Origin: Bog-756 sp963769765
GTDB taxonomy: Bacteria > Actinomycetota > Acidimicrobiia > Acidimicrobiales > RAAP-2
Reading direction: 5' to 3'
DNA: 64,000 bases
Assembly (NCBI GenBank): GCA_963769765.1
Contig: CAVYNA010000003.1
Location: 496,001-560,000 of the forward strand
How positions within the stretch are numbered: the first letter of the stretch is position 1; each line of letters starts with the position of its first letter. This document shows positions 53,336 to 62,331 of this stretch, piece after piece. Position numbers and translations under genes: made by a program. Under the pieces are notes generated by a model. That model saw nothing but the letters and a program-made list of their open reading frames with translations, searched no databases and was not told where the DNA came from.

Positions 53336-54738
53336 CCGACGCGGGGCGCGGTCGGCACCGACCTGGCCACGGCCTCGCGGAGCTCGGCCAGTGAGCCGTG
53401 CAGCGCGTCGGCGAGGGCCCAGGGGTCGGGGACGCTCACAGGGCAGCCCAGGACCGAGACCTGCAGGGCGCCGGCGTAGCTCCAGGCGGTGATGTTCAGC
53501 CCGATCCCCTCGAGGATCGGACCGACCGAGTACAGGGCGGACAGCGTCGCCTCGCCGTAGCGGAGCGGTTCGGGCGGTCCGGGGACGCTCGAGAGCACCA
53601 GATTGACCGGCGGCCGGAGGTGGTCGGCCAGTCCGGACCGTCCCCACGCCCGGACGACCAGTGCGTAGAGCTGAGGTGGGACGAGGTCGGCGCGCCGTTC
53701 GAGGAGGTCGTTGCCGAGCACCGCGCGCACGTCCTTCGCCGCGGTCGCGACTTCACGGATGTGGTGCAGCCGTTCGAGTGGATCGGCGAGATCGGTGCCG
53801 ATGGAGACGTAGAGATTGTCGACCCGGTTGCCGCCGAGACGCGACTCGCTGCGGTCGGTCGCGACGGGGACGCTCGCGATGAGTGAACGCAGCGGCAGCG
53901 CACCCCGGTGGGCAAGATAGGTCCGCACGGCCCCACTGCAGATCGCGAGGTAGACGTGGTTGAGCGTCGCTCCGGTCGCCCGCCGGACGGCCTTCACCTC
54001 GTCGAGCTCGAGAGTCGTCATGGCGAAGGTCCGCTCGGGCACGAGTGAGACGTTGAACGGGGTCTTCGGCGCGTCGAAGGGCAGGGGCGGGCGGATCGTC
54101 GCGCTCCGACGAAGCCGTTCCGACTCGCGCATCCCGCGGAGCGAGCTCGCGGCCAGGCCCGGCAGCTCGCGAGCGCGGTCCAGGTGGGCGCGGGCGGACA
54201 GTGCCAGCAGCGTCCGGCGGGTCGGCAGCGGATCGGGCCGCCAGGCCTCGTGCGCACCTCCGTCGCGCTCTGCCAGCGCCTGGCGGAGCAATGCGACCGT
54301 GGCCGCACCGTCCGCGACCGCATGGTGCACCTTCGCGACGACCGCCACCCGGTCGCCCGCCAGGCCCTCCACGACGGTCAGCTCCCAGAGCGGTCGGTCC
54401 CGCGGCAAGGGAGTGCCGGCCACCTCGGCGACGACGGCTGCGAGCTCGCGGTCGCCACCCGGCGGGGCTGCCCGTCGGTGCCGCACGTGGCGTGCGAGCT
54501 CGAAATCGGGATCCTCGACCCACACCGGATGGCCGAACCCGAACGGGACCGGTACCGCGCGCCGACGGAACGGCGGCAACCGGTCGAGCCGCCGCCCGAA
54601 GCGCTCGACGATCTGGTCGAAGGAGGCACGGTCGACAAGTCCCGACATGTCGAAGACGGCGACCTTGAGCGTGTGCATGTGCGTGGCATGCGTCTCGGAG
54701 TAGAGGAACTTTGCGTCGAGCCCGAGCATCGGCTCCAC
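53332..54738 (-). CDS. Wax ester synthase/diacylglycerol acyltransferase (WS/DGAT)
   Basis: A 468-residue bifunctional acyltransferase that makes triacylglycerol or wax esters. The catalytic HHAVADG (about residues 140-146) is present, with PLWELTVVEGLAGDRVA before it and the actinobacterial C-terminal marks NLVLSSVPGPPEPLRYG and LNITAWSYAGALQVSVLG. The GTG start lies 3 bases after the hydrolase gene upstream, and the PlsC-like gene overlaps its stop, so the three are one operon. Confidence 0.92.
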   Translation of the reverse strand: MEPMLGLDAKFLYSETHATHMHTLKVAVFDMSGLVDRASFDQIVERFGRRLDRLPPFRRRAVPVPFGFGHPVWVEDPDFELARHVRHRRAAPPGGDRELAAVVAEVAGTPLPRDRPLWELTVVEGLAGDRVAVVAKVHHAVADGAATVALLRQALAERDGGAHEAWRPDPLPTRRTLLALSARAHLDRARELPGLAASSLRGMRESERLRRSATIRPPLPFDAPKTPFNVSLVPERTFAMTTLELDEVKAVRRATGATLNHVYLAICSGAVRTYLAHRGALPLRSLIASVPVATDRSESRLGGNRVDNLYVSIGTDLADPLERLHHIREVATAAKDVRAVLGNDLLERRADLVPPQLYALVVRAWGRSGLADHLRPPVNLVLSSVPGPPEPLRYGEATLSALYSVGPILEGIGLNITAWSYAGALQVSVLGCPVSVPDPWALADALHGSLAELREAVARSVPTAPRVG

Positions 54739-54741
54739 GGT

Positions 54742-56103
54742 TCAGTCCCCGGTCGAGTGGGTGCGGCCGAGCCCGGAGGCGACGAGCGATTCGCGCAGGT
54801 ACGTTCCGACCTGTCCGGACCAGAGGTAGCCCACATGGTTGCCCGGGTACCAGCTGATCGACGGCTCCTCCCAGTGCTCCCAGAGCATCCGGGCCTGTTC
54901 GGGGAAGGCCAGCCGGTCGCCGTAGCCCGCGTAGACGTACCGGTTCTCGCGAGAGACGTTCGGCTCGAAGCGGAGCGGTGAGACGACCCGGTAGACGTCT
55001 TCGGCGACACCGCCCAGGATCCGGTGCTCGATCGACCGCACCCGGATGTGCACGGGGCTGTGCTCGTGGAAGAGGGTCGGGAGGTCGACGACGGGGATGC
55101 CGGCCACGACCGCGTCGAATTCCTCGGTCGTGAGGCCGGCAAGGAGGGAGGCGACGTAGGCACCGAGCGAGACTCCGTAGAGCCCGATCGAGGTCGCCCC
55201 CTGCTCACGCAACCACGTGAGCAACCGTCGGATGTCCCAGACGGCCTGGGAGAGACCGTGGATGGTGTTCATCATGTCGAAGGAGAGGAAGGGCTCGCCG
55301 CTCACCCGCGTGATCTTGCGCGCGCCGTGCAGGGGAAGCACCGGCATCGCGATGTTGAGACCGAGCTCGCGGTGGAGCTTCATGACGTGGAGGCCCATGA
55401 AGTCCATGAAGGGGTAACCCATGCAGAAGCCGTGCACGCACACCAGCCACGGGCGCGTCGGATCCTCGTGTCGCACGACGGCGGCCGTCGCCGTGCGGTT
55501 CGGTTCGAACGAGGCCCACCGCTCGGAACCCGGTTCGCTCTTGCGCACCGCGAAGCCGCTTTCGTAGGAGATGCGTTCGTAGCCGAGGCCGAGCGCCCAG
55601 CCCTGGCGCTTCGTGATCTCCTTCGCGGTGAGCGGCGGGGGGATCCGGTGGTAGGTGGCGGGGTTGGCGAGCCAGCCACGCCGAGAGTAGAGACGGCGCG
55701 CCTCGTCGAGCTCCTCGGACACCCGCACGAAGTCGGACTCGCGGGGCAGACGGTTGGGCGTCATGGCGACGGCGAGCAGGGTCTCGTCCATCGCGACCCC
55801 CGCCGCGAACCCGAGTGAGAGGTTGGGAGCGGGAACACCCGCGGTGACCTCACCCCGGAGCGCAGTCGTGCCCATGAAGCGCACCGTCCGGGGCAGCGCG
55901 AGCGTCGCGCGGGCAAGCGCCCGCTTCGCCAAGAACCGGTTGACCGACCGGAACGGACCGACGATCCGGTCGACCAGGCTCGGCGCCGAGCCGCCCGACT
56001 GGGCGTCGCCCGGCGCGGCGATCTCCGACGGGACGCAAGGTTCGGGAGCAGCCGTGTCCGCGCCCGGTGCGTCCGCAGCCCCAGCGGAGCACGGGCTCGT
56101 CAT
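54742..56103 (-). CDS. Alpha/beta hydrolase, lipid-gene-associated
   Basis: A 453-residue hydrolase. The nucleophile elbow GLYGVSLGAYVASLLAG (Ser about residue 300), VCVHGFCMGYP for the oxyanion hole and SWYPGNHVGYL with the late His are seen. The N-terminal 150 residues are Ala/Pro-rich and then hydrophobic. GGGGAGG lies 6 bases before ATG 56103; ATG 56106 is adjacent. It leads the WS/DGAT-PlsC operon, suggesting acyl-lipid turnover. Confidence 0.78.
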   Translation of the reverse strand: MTSPCSAGAADAPGADTAAPEPCVPSEIAAPGDAQSGGSAPSLVDRIVGPFRSVNRFLAKRALARATLALPRTVRFMGTTALRGEVTAGVPAPNLSLGFAAGVAMDETLLAVAMTPNRLPRESDFVRVSEELDEARRLYSRRGWLANPATYHRIPPPLTAKEITKRQGWALGLGYERISYESGFAVRKSEPGSERWASFEPNRTATAAVVRHEDPTRPWLVCVHGFCMGYPFMDFMGLHVMKLHRELGLNIAMPVLPLHGARKITRVSGEPFLSFDMMNTIHGLSQAVWDIRRLLTWLREQGATSIGLYGVSLGAYVASLLAGLTTEEFDAVVAGIPVVDLPTLFHEHSPVHIRVRSIEHRILGGVAEDVYRVVSPLRFEPNVSRENRYVYAGYGDRLAFPEQARMLWEHWEEPSISWYPGNHVGYLWSGQVGTYLRESLVASGLGRTHSTGD

Positions 56104-56200
56104 CATGTGCCTCCCCGGTCCGACCAACGCCGATCGGGTCACCCGGCGCATCGTCCCTTGTAGCGCCATACTACGTCAGGCGAGGAAGGAGCGACCGGCG

Positions 56201-57838
56201 ATGCAGTTCAACCTGGCCGATCTCTTCGAATCCGTCGCCGACTCCGTCGGAGGGCAGCTGGCGGTGGTCGCGGGCGACCGCCGCCTCACCTACGCGGACC
56301 TCGAAGACCGTTCCAACCGGCTCGCGCACCACCTTGCACGGGCCGGCGTCGGGCCGGGTGACCGCGTGGGCCTCCAGCTCCTCAACGGCAGCGAATACCT
56401 CGAGGGCATGCTCGCATGCTTCAAGGTGCGGGCCGTCCCCGTCAATGTCAACTACCGCTACGTCACGACCGAGCTGCGGTACCTCTACGAGGACGCCGGA
56501 CTGGTCGGCCTCCTCTTCCATCCGGATTTCGCGCCGGCCGTCCGCGACGCGATCACGGCCATCCCCGAACGACGGGTGGTGCTCGAGGTCCGCGGCGGTG
56601 GTGGTGCCAATGGGATCGGGGACGACTATGACGGCGCGCTCGCGGCCGCGTCGCCGGTCCGGGACTTCGCAGAGCGTTCGGCGGACGACCTCTACTGCGT
56701 CTACACCGGAGGCACGACCGGCATGCCCAAGGGCGTCCTCTGGCGCCAGGAGGACATCTTCTTCGCTGCGATGGGCGGCGGCGACCCCTATCAACTCGGC
56801 GACCACATCTCCGCACCCGAACAGCTCACGACACGAGTGCTGCGCCCTGGAATGGTCGCGCTCCCGTGCCCACCCTTCATGCACTCGAGTGCGCACTGGC
56901 TGGCGTTCTCGATGCTCTTCGGGGGCGGCACCGTGGTGACCTTGCCGAGCGGCCGCTTCGACCCGGCGGCGACCTGGCGACTCGTCGGCGAAGAGGGGGT
57001 CAACATCCTGGTGGTCGTCGGCGATGCGATGGTCCGACCGCTCCTCGACGAGCTGGCTGCATCTCCCGGGCGCTACGAGACCGGATCACTCGTGGCAGTC
57101 GGTTCAGGAGGAGCGGTGCTCTCCCCTTCCACGAAGGCCCGCCTGGCAGAGCTCCTCCCGGGGAGGATGGTCGCGGACGCGTTCGGCTCCTCGGAGACAG
57201 GACACCTCGGCGCGCGCTCGGCCGCGACCAGCCCATCGGGGGGGCCGACGCTCCAGGTGGACGAGGACACCCAGGTCTTCGACGACGAGCTCCAGCCGAT
57301 CGTCCCGGGCTCGGGTCGCCTCGGACGGCTCGCCCGAAGTGGCCACATCCCGCTCGGCTACCTGGGCGACCCCGAGAAGACGGCGGCGACCTTCGTGACC
57401 ACTGGTGGGCGGCGGTGGTCGCTGCCGGGAGACGTCGCCACAGTGGCCTCGGACGGCACGATCAGCGTGCTCGGTCGTGGGTCGCTGTCGATCAACACCG
57501 GCGGCGAGAAGGTCTTCCCGGACGAGGTCGAGGCCGCGATCAAAGCCTGCCCGGAGATCGAGGACGCCCTGGTCGTCGGGGTCTCCGACGACCACTACGG
57601 CGAGCGGGTCGTCGCCGTCGTCTCCGTCCGACCGGGTTCCGTCATCGACACCGAGCGCGTCCGGGATCAGTGCCGCGACCGGCTGGCCGGCTACAAGCTC
57701 CCGCGTCAGGTCGTGGTCGTGCCGACCATCGTGCGCTCCCCTTCCGGCAAGGCCGACTACCGCTGGGCGAAGGAGCTCGCCGTGACAGCGGACCGATCCG
57801 GACCTCCGTCACGGCGCGGCGGTTCCGAAGGGACCTGA
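56201..57838 (+). CDS. Fatty acyl-CoA synthetase (AMP-forming)
   Basis: A 545-residue adenylating enzyme that activates carboxylic acids to acyl-CoA. It has the P-loop YTGGTTGMPKGVLW, the A5 region DAFGSSETGHLG, and the A8-A10 motifs LPGDVATVASDGTISVLGRGS, INTGGEKVFPDEVE and SGKADYRW with the catalytic Lys. AAGGAG lies 9-10 bases before the ATG. It is divergent from the lipid acyltransferase operon, feeding it acyl-CoA. Confidence 0.9.
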   Translation: MQFNLADLFESVADSVGGQLAVVAGDRRLTYADLEDRSNRLAHHLARAGVGPGDRVGLQLLNGSEYLEGMLACFKVRAVPVNVNYRYVTTELRYLYEDAGLVGLLFHPDFAPAVRDAITAIPERRVVLEVRGGGGANGIGDDYDGALAAASPVRDFAERSADDLYCVYTGGTTGMPKGVLWRQEDIFFAAMGGGDPYQLGDHISAPEQLTTRVLRPGMVALPCPPFMHSSAHWLAFSMLFGGGTVVTLPSGRFDPAATWRLVGEEGVNILVVVGDAMVRPLLDELAASPGRYETGSLVAVGSGGAVLSPSTKARLAELLPGRMVADAFGSSETGHLGARSAATSPSGGPTLQVDEDTQVFDDELQPIVPGSGRLGRLARSGHIPLGYLGDPEKTAATFVTTGGRRWSLPGDVATVASDGTISVLGRGSLSINTGGEKVFPDEVEAAIKACPEIEDALVVGVSDDHYGERVVAVVSVRPGSVIDTERVRDQCRDRLAGYKLPRQVVVVPTIVRSPSGKADYRWAKELAVTADRSGPPSRRGGSEGT

Positions 57839-57887
57839 CCACTCCTTCCCGAGATCGCTCCGGACCGGCCGTCGCGTATCGTGCCCC

Positions 57888-58724
57888 ATGCCCTCCTCCA
57901 GGATCGCAGCGACCCACCGCTGGGCGACGACGGCAGGCGAGCTCCGCGTCCCGGAGATCACGGCGTGGTTCTGGATCATCAAGGGGCTGTCGACCGCAAT
58001 GGGGGAGTCGACCTCCGACTACCTGGTCCACGCCATCTCGCCGGCGAGCGCAGTTGCGTTGGGCTTCGTCGGGCTGGTGGTGGCGCTGATCCTCCAGTTC
58101 CGGATGGCCAGGTACGTCGCGTGGACCTACTGGCTCGCCGTCGTCATGGTCGGGATCTTCGGCACGATGGCCGCCGACGTGCTGCACGTGAGGTTCGGGG
58201 TCTCGTACACGGTCTCGGCCACGTTCTACGCCGTCGTCCTCGCGACGGTCTTCATCTCGTGGCGACGGGTCGAGCGGACGCTCTCGATCCACAGCGTCGA
58301 CACGCCGCGCCGTGAGGCCTTCTACTGGGCGGCGGTGGTCGCCACGTTCGCCATGGGCACCGCACTCGGCGACTTCACCGCGTTCACGCTGCACCTGGGG
58401 TACTTCACCTCGACGTTGCTCTTCGCGTTCGTGATCGCGATCCCGGCGATCGGCTTCCGCCGGTTCCGCTGGAACGCGATCTTCTCGTTCTGGTTCGCCT
58501 ATGTCGTCACCCGTCCGCTCGGTGCATCGATCGCGGACGCCCTCGGCAAGCCGACGGCGGTCGGCGGGCTCGGCATCGGCAACGGGGTCGTCGCGCTCGC
58601 GTTCGGCCTCACGATCCTGTCGCTGGTCTGGTACCTCGCGGTCACCGAGGTCGACGTGCGGGCCGCTCCGGCGATGGCGCGCGATCGCATCAACGGGACG
58701 CGTCGGCGACCGCCTGGCAGGTGA
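57888..58724 (+). CDS. COG4705-type membrane protein
   Basis: A 278-residue protein of about seven hydrophobic helices. Its conserved blocks FWIIKGLSTAMGESTSDYLVH, GTALGDFTAFTLHLG and VVTRPLGASIADALGKP match the uncharacterised COG4705 family. Function unknown. TATCGT lies 5 bases before the ATG (leaderless). Confidence 0.78.
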   Translation: MPSSRIAATHRWATTAGELRVPEITAWFWIIKGLSTAMGESTSDYLVHAISPASAVALGFVGLVVALILQFRMARYVAWTYWLAVVMVGIFGTMAADVLHVRFGVSYTVSATFYAVVLATVFISWRRVERTLSIHSVDTPRREAFYWAAVVATFAMGTALGDFTAFTLHLGYFTSTLLFAFVIAIPAIGFRRFRWNAIFSFWFAYVVTRPLGASIADALGKPTAVGGLGIGNGVVALAFGLTILSLVWYLAVTEVDVRAAPAMARDRINGTRRRPPGR

Positions 58725-58865
58725 CGGGGCGCGCGGTGCTTGACCCGGGGTGCGACCGGCCGTAGCGTCCGGCTGCAGCACCATCACGCAACCGGTCTTT
58801 CGGCGGGCCCGGTCATCGATCCGACTCCCTCGAGGCGCGCCATTCGGCCGGAACTGGAGGACTCG

Positions 58866-59267
58866 ATGACCATGTACCCCACGGGTCGACCCGATGTCGT
58901 CACGAAAGCGAGCCGGCGATCGGTGGCGGACACGGTCGACCGTTTCACCGACCTGCTCGCCGCACAGGACCTCACCTGCTTTGCGGTGATCGACCAGGCG
59001 GCAGCGGCCGCGTCGATCGGGCTCGACCTGCGGGAGACGGTGCTCGTGCTCTTCGGCAGTCCGGCCGCCGGCACCCCGATCATGGCGTCTTCGCCGCTGG
59101 CCGCGCTCGACCTCCCGCTGAAGGTGGTGATCTGGGCGGATCGCGGCACGACGCGGATCTCCTACTTGGCGCCCGACGAGCTCAGCGCGCGCTATGGCAT
59201 CGCGCCGGACCTCACTGAGGCGCTCCATGGCATCGACGCCCTGACCGACGCTCTCGTCGCCTCGTGA
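58866..59267 (+). CDS. DUF302 domain protein
   Basis: A 133-residue soluble protein: TVDRFTDLLAAQDLTCFAVIDQ, LRETVLVLFGSPAAGTPIM and ALDLPLKVVIWAD are the DUF302 pattern. Relatives are small alpha/beta proteins of unknown role. GGAGG lies 5 bases before the ATG. Confidence 0.82.
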   Translation: MTMYPTGRPDVVTKASRRSVADTVDRFTDLLAAQDLTCFAVIDQAAAAASIGLDLRETVLVLFGSPAAGTPIMASSPLAALDLPLKVVIWADRGTTRISYLAPDELSARYGIAPDLTEALHGIDALTDALVAS

Positions 59268-59355
59268 CGGCCCGACGGCGAGCGACCATTGTGAACAGTC
59301 GATGAACACGGGACCTTCCTTCGACTTTGGCCGGCCTCCGCTCACGTCCCTCCCC

Positions 59356-59361
59356 TAGAAT
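59356..59361 (+). promoter_or_regulatory. Probable glnA -10 box
   Basis: TAGAAT lies 60 bases before the glnA GTG. No clear -35 is present at normal spacing. The leader carries the palindrome CGCCCGCGGGCG (59365-59376). No GlnR-type (GTnAC-n6-GAAAC) site was seen. Confidence 0.4.
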
Positions 59362-59420
59362 TTCGCCCGCGGGCGGGCCAATCAATCTCCCGATGACCAC
59401 GGTCACGGAGGGGAGGCATC

Positions 59421-60845
59421 GTGAAAGGGCGCACTGCGGAAGAGGTCGTCCAGCTGGCGACGGACGAAGGGGTCGAGATCGTCGACTTGAGGTTCTGCGA
59501 CCTCCCGGGACTCATGCAGCACTTCTCGGTGCCGGCCCACGAACTGACCGAGGCGTCGATGGCGGAGGGCTACGGGTTCGACGGATCGTCGATCCGCGGG
59601 TTCCAGGAGATCCACGAGTCCGACATGATCCTCTTTCCGGATCCGTCGACTGCAGTCATCGATCCCTTCCGCCAGCACAAGACGCTCAACCTCAACTGCT
59701 TCGTGCACGATCCGATCACCCTCGAGCCCTACACGCGTGATCCGCGTCACGTTGCGAAGAAGGCCGAGGAGTATCTCAAGACCACAGGCATCGCGGACAC
59801 CTCCTACTTCGGTCCGGAAGCCGAGTTCTTCATCTTCGACGACGTCCGGTTCTCCCAGGACCAGCACTCGGCGTTCTACATGGTCGATTCGATCGAGGGC
59901 ATCTGGAACTCCGCGCGCCCCGAGGAGCCGAACCTCGGCCACAAGCCCCGGCACAAGGAAGGGTACTTCCCGGTCCCGCCCATGGATCACTTCCAGGACC
60001 TGCGCTCCGAGATGATCCTCACGATGGAGAAGGTCGGCATCGAAATCGAGGTCCAGCACCACGAGGTGGGCACCGCAGGCCAGGCCGAGATCGACATGCG
60101 CTTCGACACGCTGCTCCAGATGGCGGACAAGCTCATGCTCTACAAGTACGTCGTGAAGAGCGTGGCCCTCGAGGCCGGGTACACCGCGACGTTCATGCCG
60201 AAGCCACTCTTTCAAGACAACGGCTCGGGCATGCACGTGCACCAGTCGCTCTGGAACGGCGGGGAGCCGCTCTTCTACGCTGAAGGGACCTACGGCGGAC
60301 TCTCCGACATCGGACGCTGGTACGTCGGGGGCATCCTCGCCCACGCACGCTCGATCCTCGCGTTCGCTGCGCCGACCACCAACTCCTACAAACGATTGGT
60401 GCCCGGCTACGAGGCTCCCGTCAACCTCGTCTACTCGCAGCGCAACCGCTCGGCCGCCTGCCGCATCCCGCTCTACTCGAAGAGCCCGAAGGCCAAGCGG
60501 ATCGAGTTCCGGTGCCCCGATCCGTCGTCGAATCCCTACCTCGCCTTCTCGGCGATGCTCATGGCCGGCCTCGACGGCGTGGCCAACAGGATCGAGCCAC
60601 CGGACCCGGTCGACGAGGACCTCTTCGAGCTCGCACCGGAGGAGCTGGCGAAGATCGCCCAGGTTCCCTCCTCCCTCGACGAGGCGCTCGATGCCCTCGA
60701 GGAGGACCACGCCTACCTCATGAAGGGCGACGTGTTCACCGACGACCTGGTCGACGCATGGGTGAGCTACAAGCGGCTCCGGGAGATCGACGAGGTGCGG
60801 CTCCGGCCGCACCCGTGGGAGTTCATGCTCTACTACGACATCTGA
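59421..60845 (+). CDS. glnA: Glutamine synthetase, type I (adenylylation Tyr replaced by Phe)
   Basis: Makes glutamine from glutamate, ammonia and ATP; dodecameric. The 474-residue protein matches mycobacterial GlnA1 throughout: FDGSSIRGF, GPEAEFFIFD, EVGTAGQAEIDMRF, KPLFQDNGSGMHVHQSL and KRLVPGYEAPVNLVYS. At the site where type I-beta enzymes are adenylylated (NLYDLPPE; DLYELPPEE in M. tuberculosis) it reads DLFELAPEE. Phe402 (codon TTC at 60624-60626) stands in for the modified Tyr, so GlnE-type control should not act here. GGAGGGGAGG precedes the GTG start. Confidence 0.96.
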   Translation: MKGRTAEEVVQLATDEGVEIVDLRFCDLPGLMQHFSVPAHELTEASMAEGYGFDGSSIRGFQEIHESDMILFPDPSTAVIDPFRQHKTLNLNCFVHDPITLEPYTRDPRHVAKKAEEYLKTTGIADTSYFGPEAEFFIFDDVRFSQDQHSAFYMVDSIEGIWNSARPEEPNLGHKPRHKEGYFPVPPMDHFQDLRSEMILTMEKVGIEIEVQHHEVGTAGQAEIDMRFDTLLQMADKLMLYKYVVKSVALEAGYTATFMPKPLFQDNGSGMHVHQSLWNGGEPLFYAEGTYGGLSDIGRWYVGGILAHARSILAFAAPTTNSYKRLVPGYEAPVNLVYSQRNRSAACRIPLYSKSPKAKRIEFRCPDPSSNPYLAFSAMLMAGLDGVANRIEPPDPVDEDLFELAPEELAKIAQVPSSLDEALDALEEDHAYLMKGDVFTDDLVDAWVSYKRLREIDEVRLRPHPWEFMLYYDI

Positions 60846-60902
60846 CGGACGACGACAGCGGGGTCGTGCCGCGCGCGCCGCAACCGAGGGGAGCGCCCGC
60901 CT

Positions 60903-61094
60903 TCAGACGGCGACGCTCACCCGCACGCAGGCCAGCTCGGCCTCGGACACACCGAGGGCCCTGAGCGCGGCGAACGCCACGTCGAGATCCTCCTCGCATG
61001 CCGCAAGCTCCACGACGGCCTGCACCGCGGCGAGACGGACTGCGGAGCGACCTGGGTTCACCTGACGATGGCGTATGCCGAGCATCACGGTCAT
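60903..61094 (-). CDS. Small protein of unknown function
   Basis: A 63-residue frame with Ala/Val-rich helices and two Cys (AACEED and ELACVRV). GAGGGGG stands just before the ATG. It lies downstream of, and in line with, the unknown 131-residue gene (65-base gap). Not recognised; coding status is uncertain. Confidence 0.4.
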   Translation of the reverse strand: MTVMLGIRHRQVNPGRSAVRLAAVQAVVELAACEEDLDVAFAALRALGVSEAELACVRVSVAV

Positions 61095-61159
61095 CCCCCT
61101 CTTCGGATTCCGGATCGCACTCTGGACGGTTGCGGCGTGTCAGACGGCCCCTACCGTAG

Positions 61160-61555
61160 TCAGGACGCGAGGGCCGAGCGGGGGACCGTCGCGTCGTGAA
61201 CATTGAACCGATCGGAGTAGCCACGCCGTTGCCGGACCGCCACCGCAGTGGTCCCGTCCCCACAGGACAGCGGGACGGCGAGGCGCCAGACCCGCTCGGC
61301 TCCCTTCCGGGTTTCGCTGTCGCCGGCCGCCCACAACGCCGTCGGCAGATCGTCCCTGACCGCTCGTGCCGCCAGTCGCGGGTCCACGACATGGTCGCCG
61401 GTGAGGCGTACCTCGACGACCAACTCGTCGCGATCGGCCTCCTGGAATTCCGGTTCGACGGCGAAGCCGGTCGCCCCCTCGACTGCAAGGCGAACGAAAT
61501 CGAGCGCATCCGACCGGTCCACGGTCGCGATACGGAGCTTGCTCGTCTTTTTCAT
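61160..61555 (-). CDS. Protein of unknown function
   Basis: A 131-residue soluble protein beginning MKKTSKLRIATVDRSDALDF, with alternating acidic and basic strands (LVVEVRLTGDHVVD) and no recognised motif. AAAGGGAG lies 4 bases before the ATG at 61555, which is why this start is used rather than one 13 codons earlier. It may be followed in the same transcript by the 63-residue frame. Confidence 0.6.
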   Translation of the reverse strand: MKKTSKLRIATVDRSDALDFVRLAVEGATGFAVEPEFQEADRDELVVEVRLTGDHVVDPRLAARAVRDDLPTALWAAGDSETRKGAERVWRLAVPLSCGDGTTAVAVRQRRGYSDRFNVHDATVPRSALAS

Positions 61556-61639
61556 AGCGCTCCCTTTCAGGGTCGATCGTCGGCGCGCGTGCATCCGCCC
61601 CTGTCATGAGAGCGAAGACGACGAGCGAGGCGCCACGCG

Positions 61640-62248
61640 TCAGCTCGCATGGGTCGCCCAGATGGCAAGCGCCGAGATGAGCAGGCCGAGGGCAATCAGC
61701 ACGATCGCGATCTGCAGGTGGAGGAGCCTTCTCCGACGCGCCATCGCGAACCAGTGGTCGCGGTTGCCGTGCGCATTTGCCGCGACAGAAGCACACAGTG
61801 GCCAGAGGAACGAGTGGGCGGCCGAGTGTGAGGAGACCTGCCTATAGGACTCCCAGACGCGACCGGCATCGAGCCAGAGGGGTAATCCGACCACATCTGG
61901 ATCCGCGAGCGAGAAGAACCTCGTTCGCAACCATCTCTGACCTGAATCCGCTTGCGGCAGCTCATCCTGGTTCTGTCCGATCTTGATCTGCGGAAAGAGC
62001 TCCAGCACGCCGACGCCGAGTGCGACCGCAAGGAGCGCGAGGCTCGTGACGAAAAGAGGTCTCGGTGACCCACCGATCGGCTCTGGTGCCAAGAACGCGG
62101 CGGCAGAGAGGAAGCCGAGCAGGAATCCGTTGACCGCGAGCACGGCCGCGATCCGGCGCTGCTGGTTCTGCACCTGGTCGGTCCAGTGCTGCTCGATGCG
62201 GACCAGCTCGGCATGGACCCACTCCAACGAGACCTGTCGATCGACCAC
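61640..62248 (-). CDS. Membrane protein of unknown function
   Basis: A 202-residue protein: a short charged helix, two transmembrane helices (about residues 35-55 and 66-88), a cytoplasmic middle of about 80 residues, and a third helix near the end (about 176-198). GGAGGAGG lies 6 bases before GTG 62248. The layout (two helices, linker, one helix) recalls small membrane sensor or effector proteins, but no motif supports a role. Confidence 0.6.
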   Translation of the reverse strand: MVDRQVSLEWVHAELVRIEQHWTDQVQNQQRRIAAVLAVNGFLLGFLSAAAFLAPEPIGGSPRPLFVTSLALLAVALGVGVLELFPQIKIGQNQDELPQADSGQRWLRTRFFSLADPDVVGLPLWLDAGRVWESYRQVSSHSAAHSFLWPLCASVAANAHGNRDHWFAMARRRRLLHLQIAIVLIALGLLISALAIWATHAS

Positions 62249-62331
62249 TTCCCGCCTCCTCCGCCAACTCTTTGGAATCGCGCGCAATCTACGGCGGAGC
62301 CGAGCTCGTCGGGCGAGCTTCGCCGGGTCGG

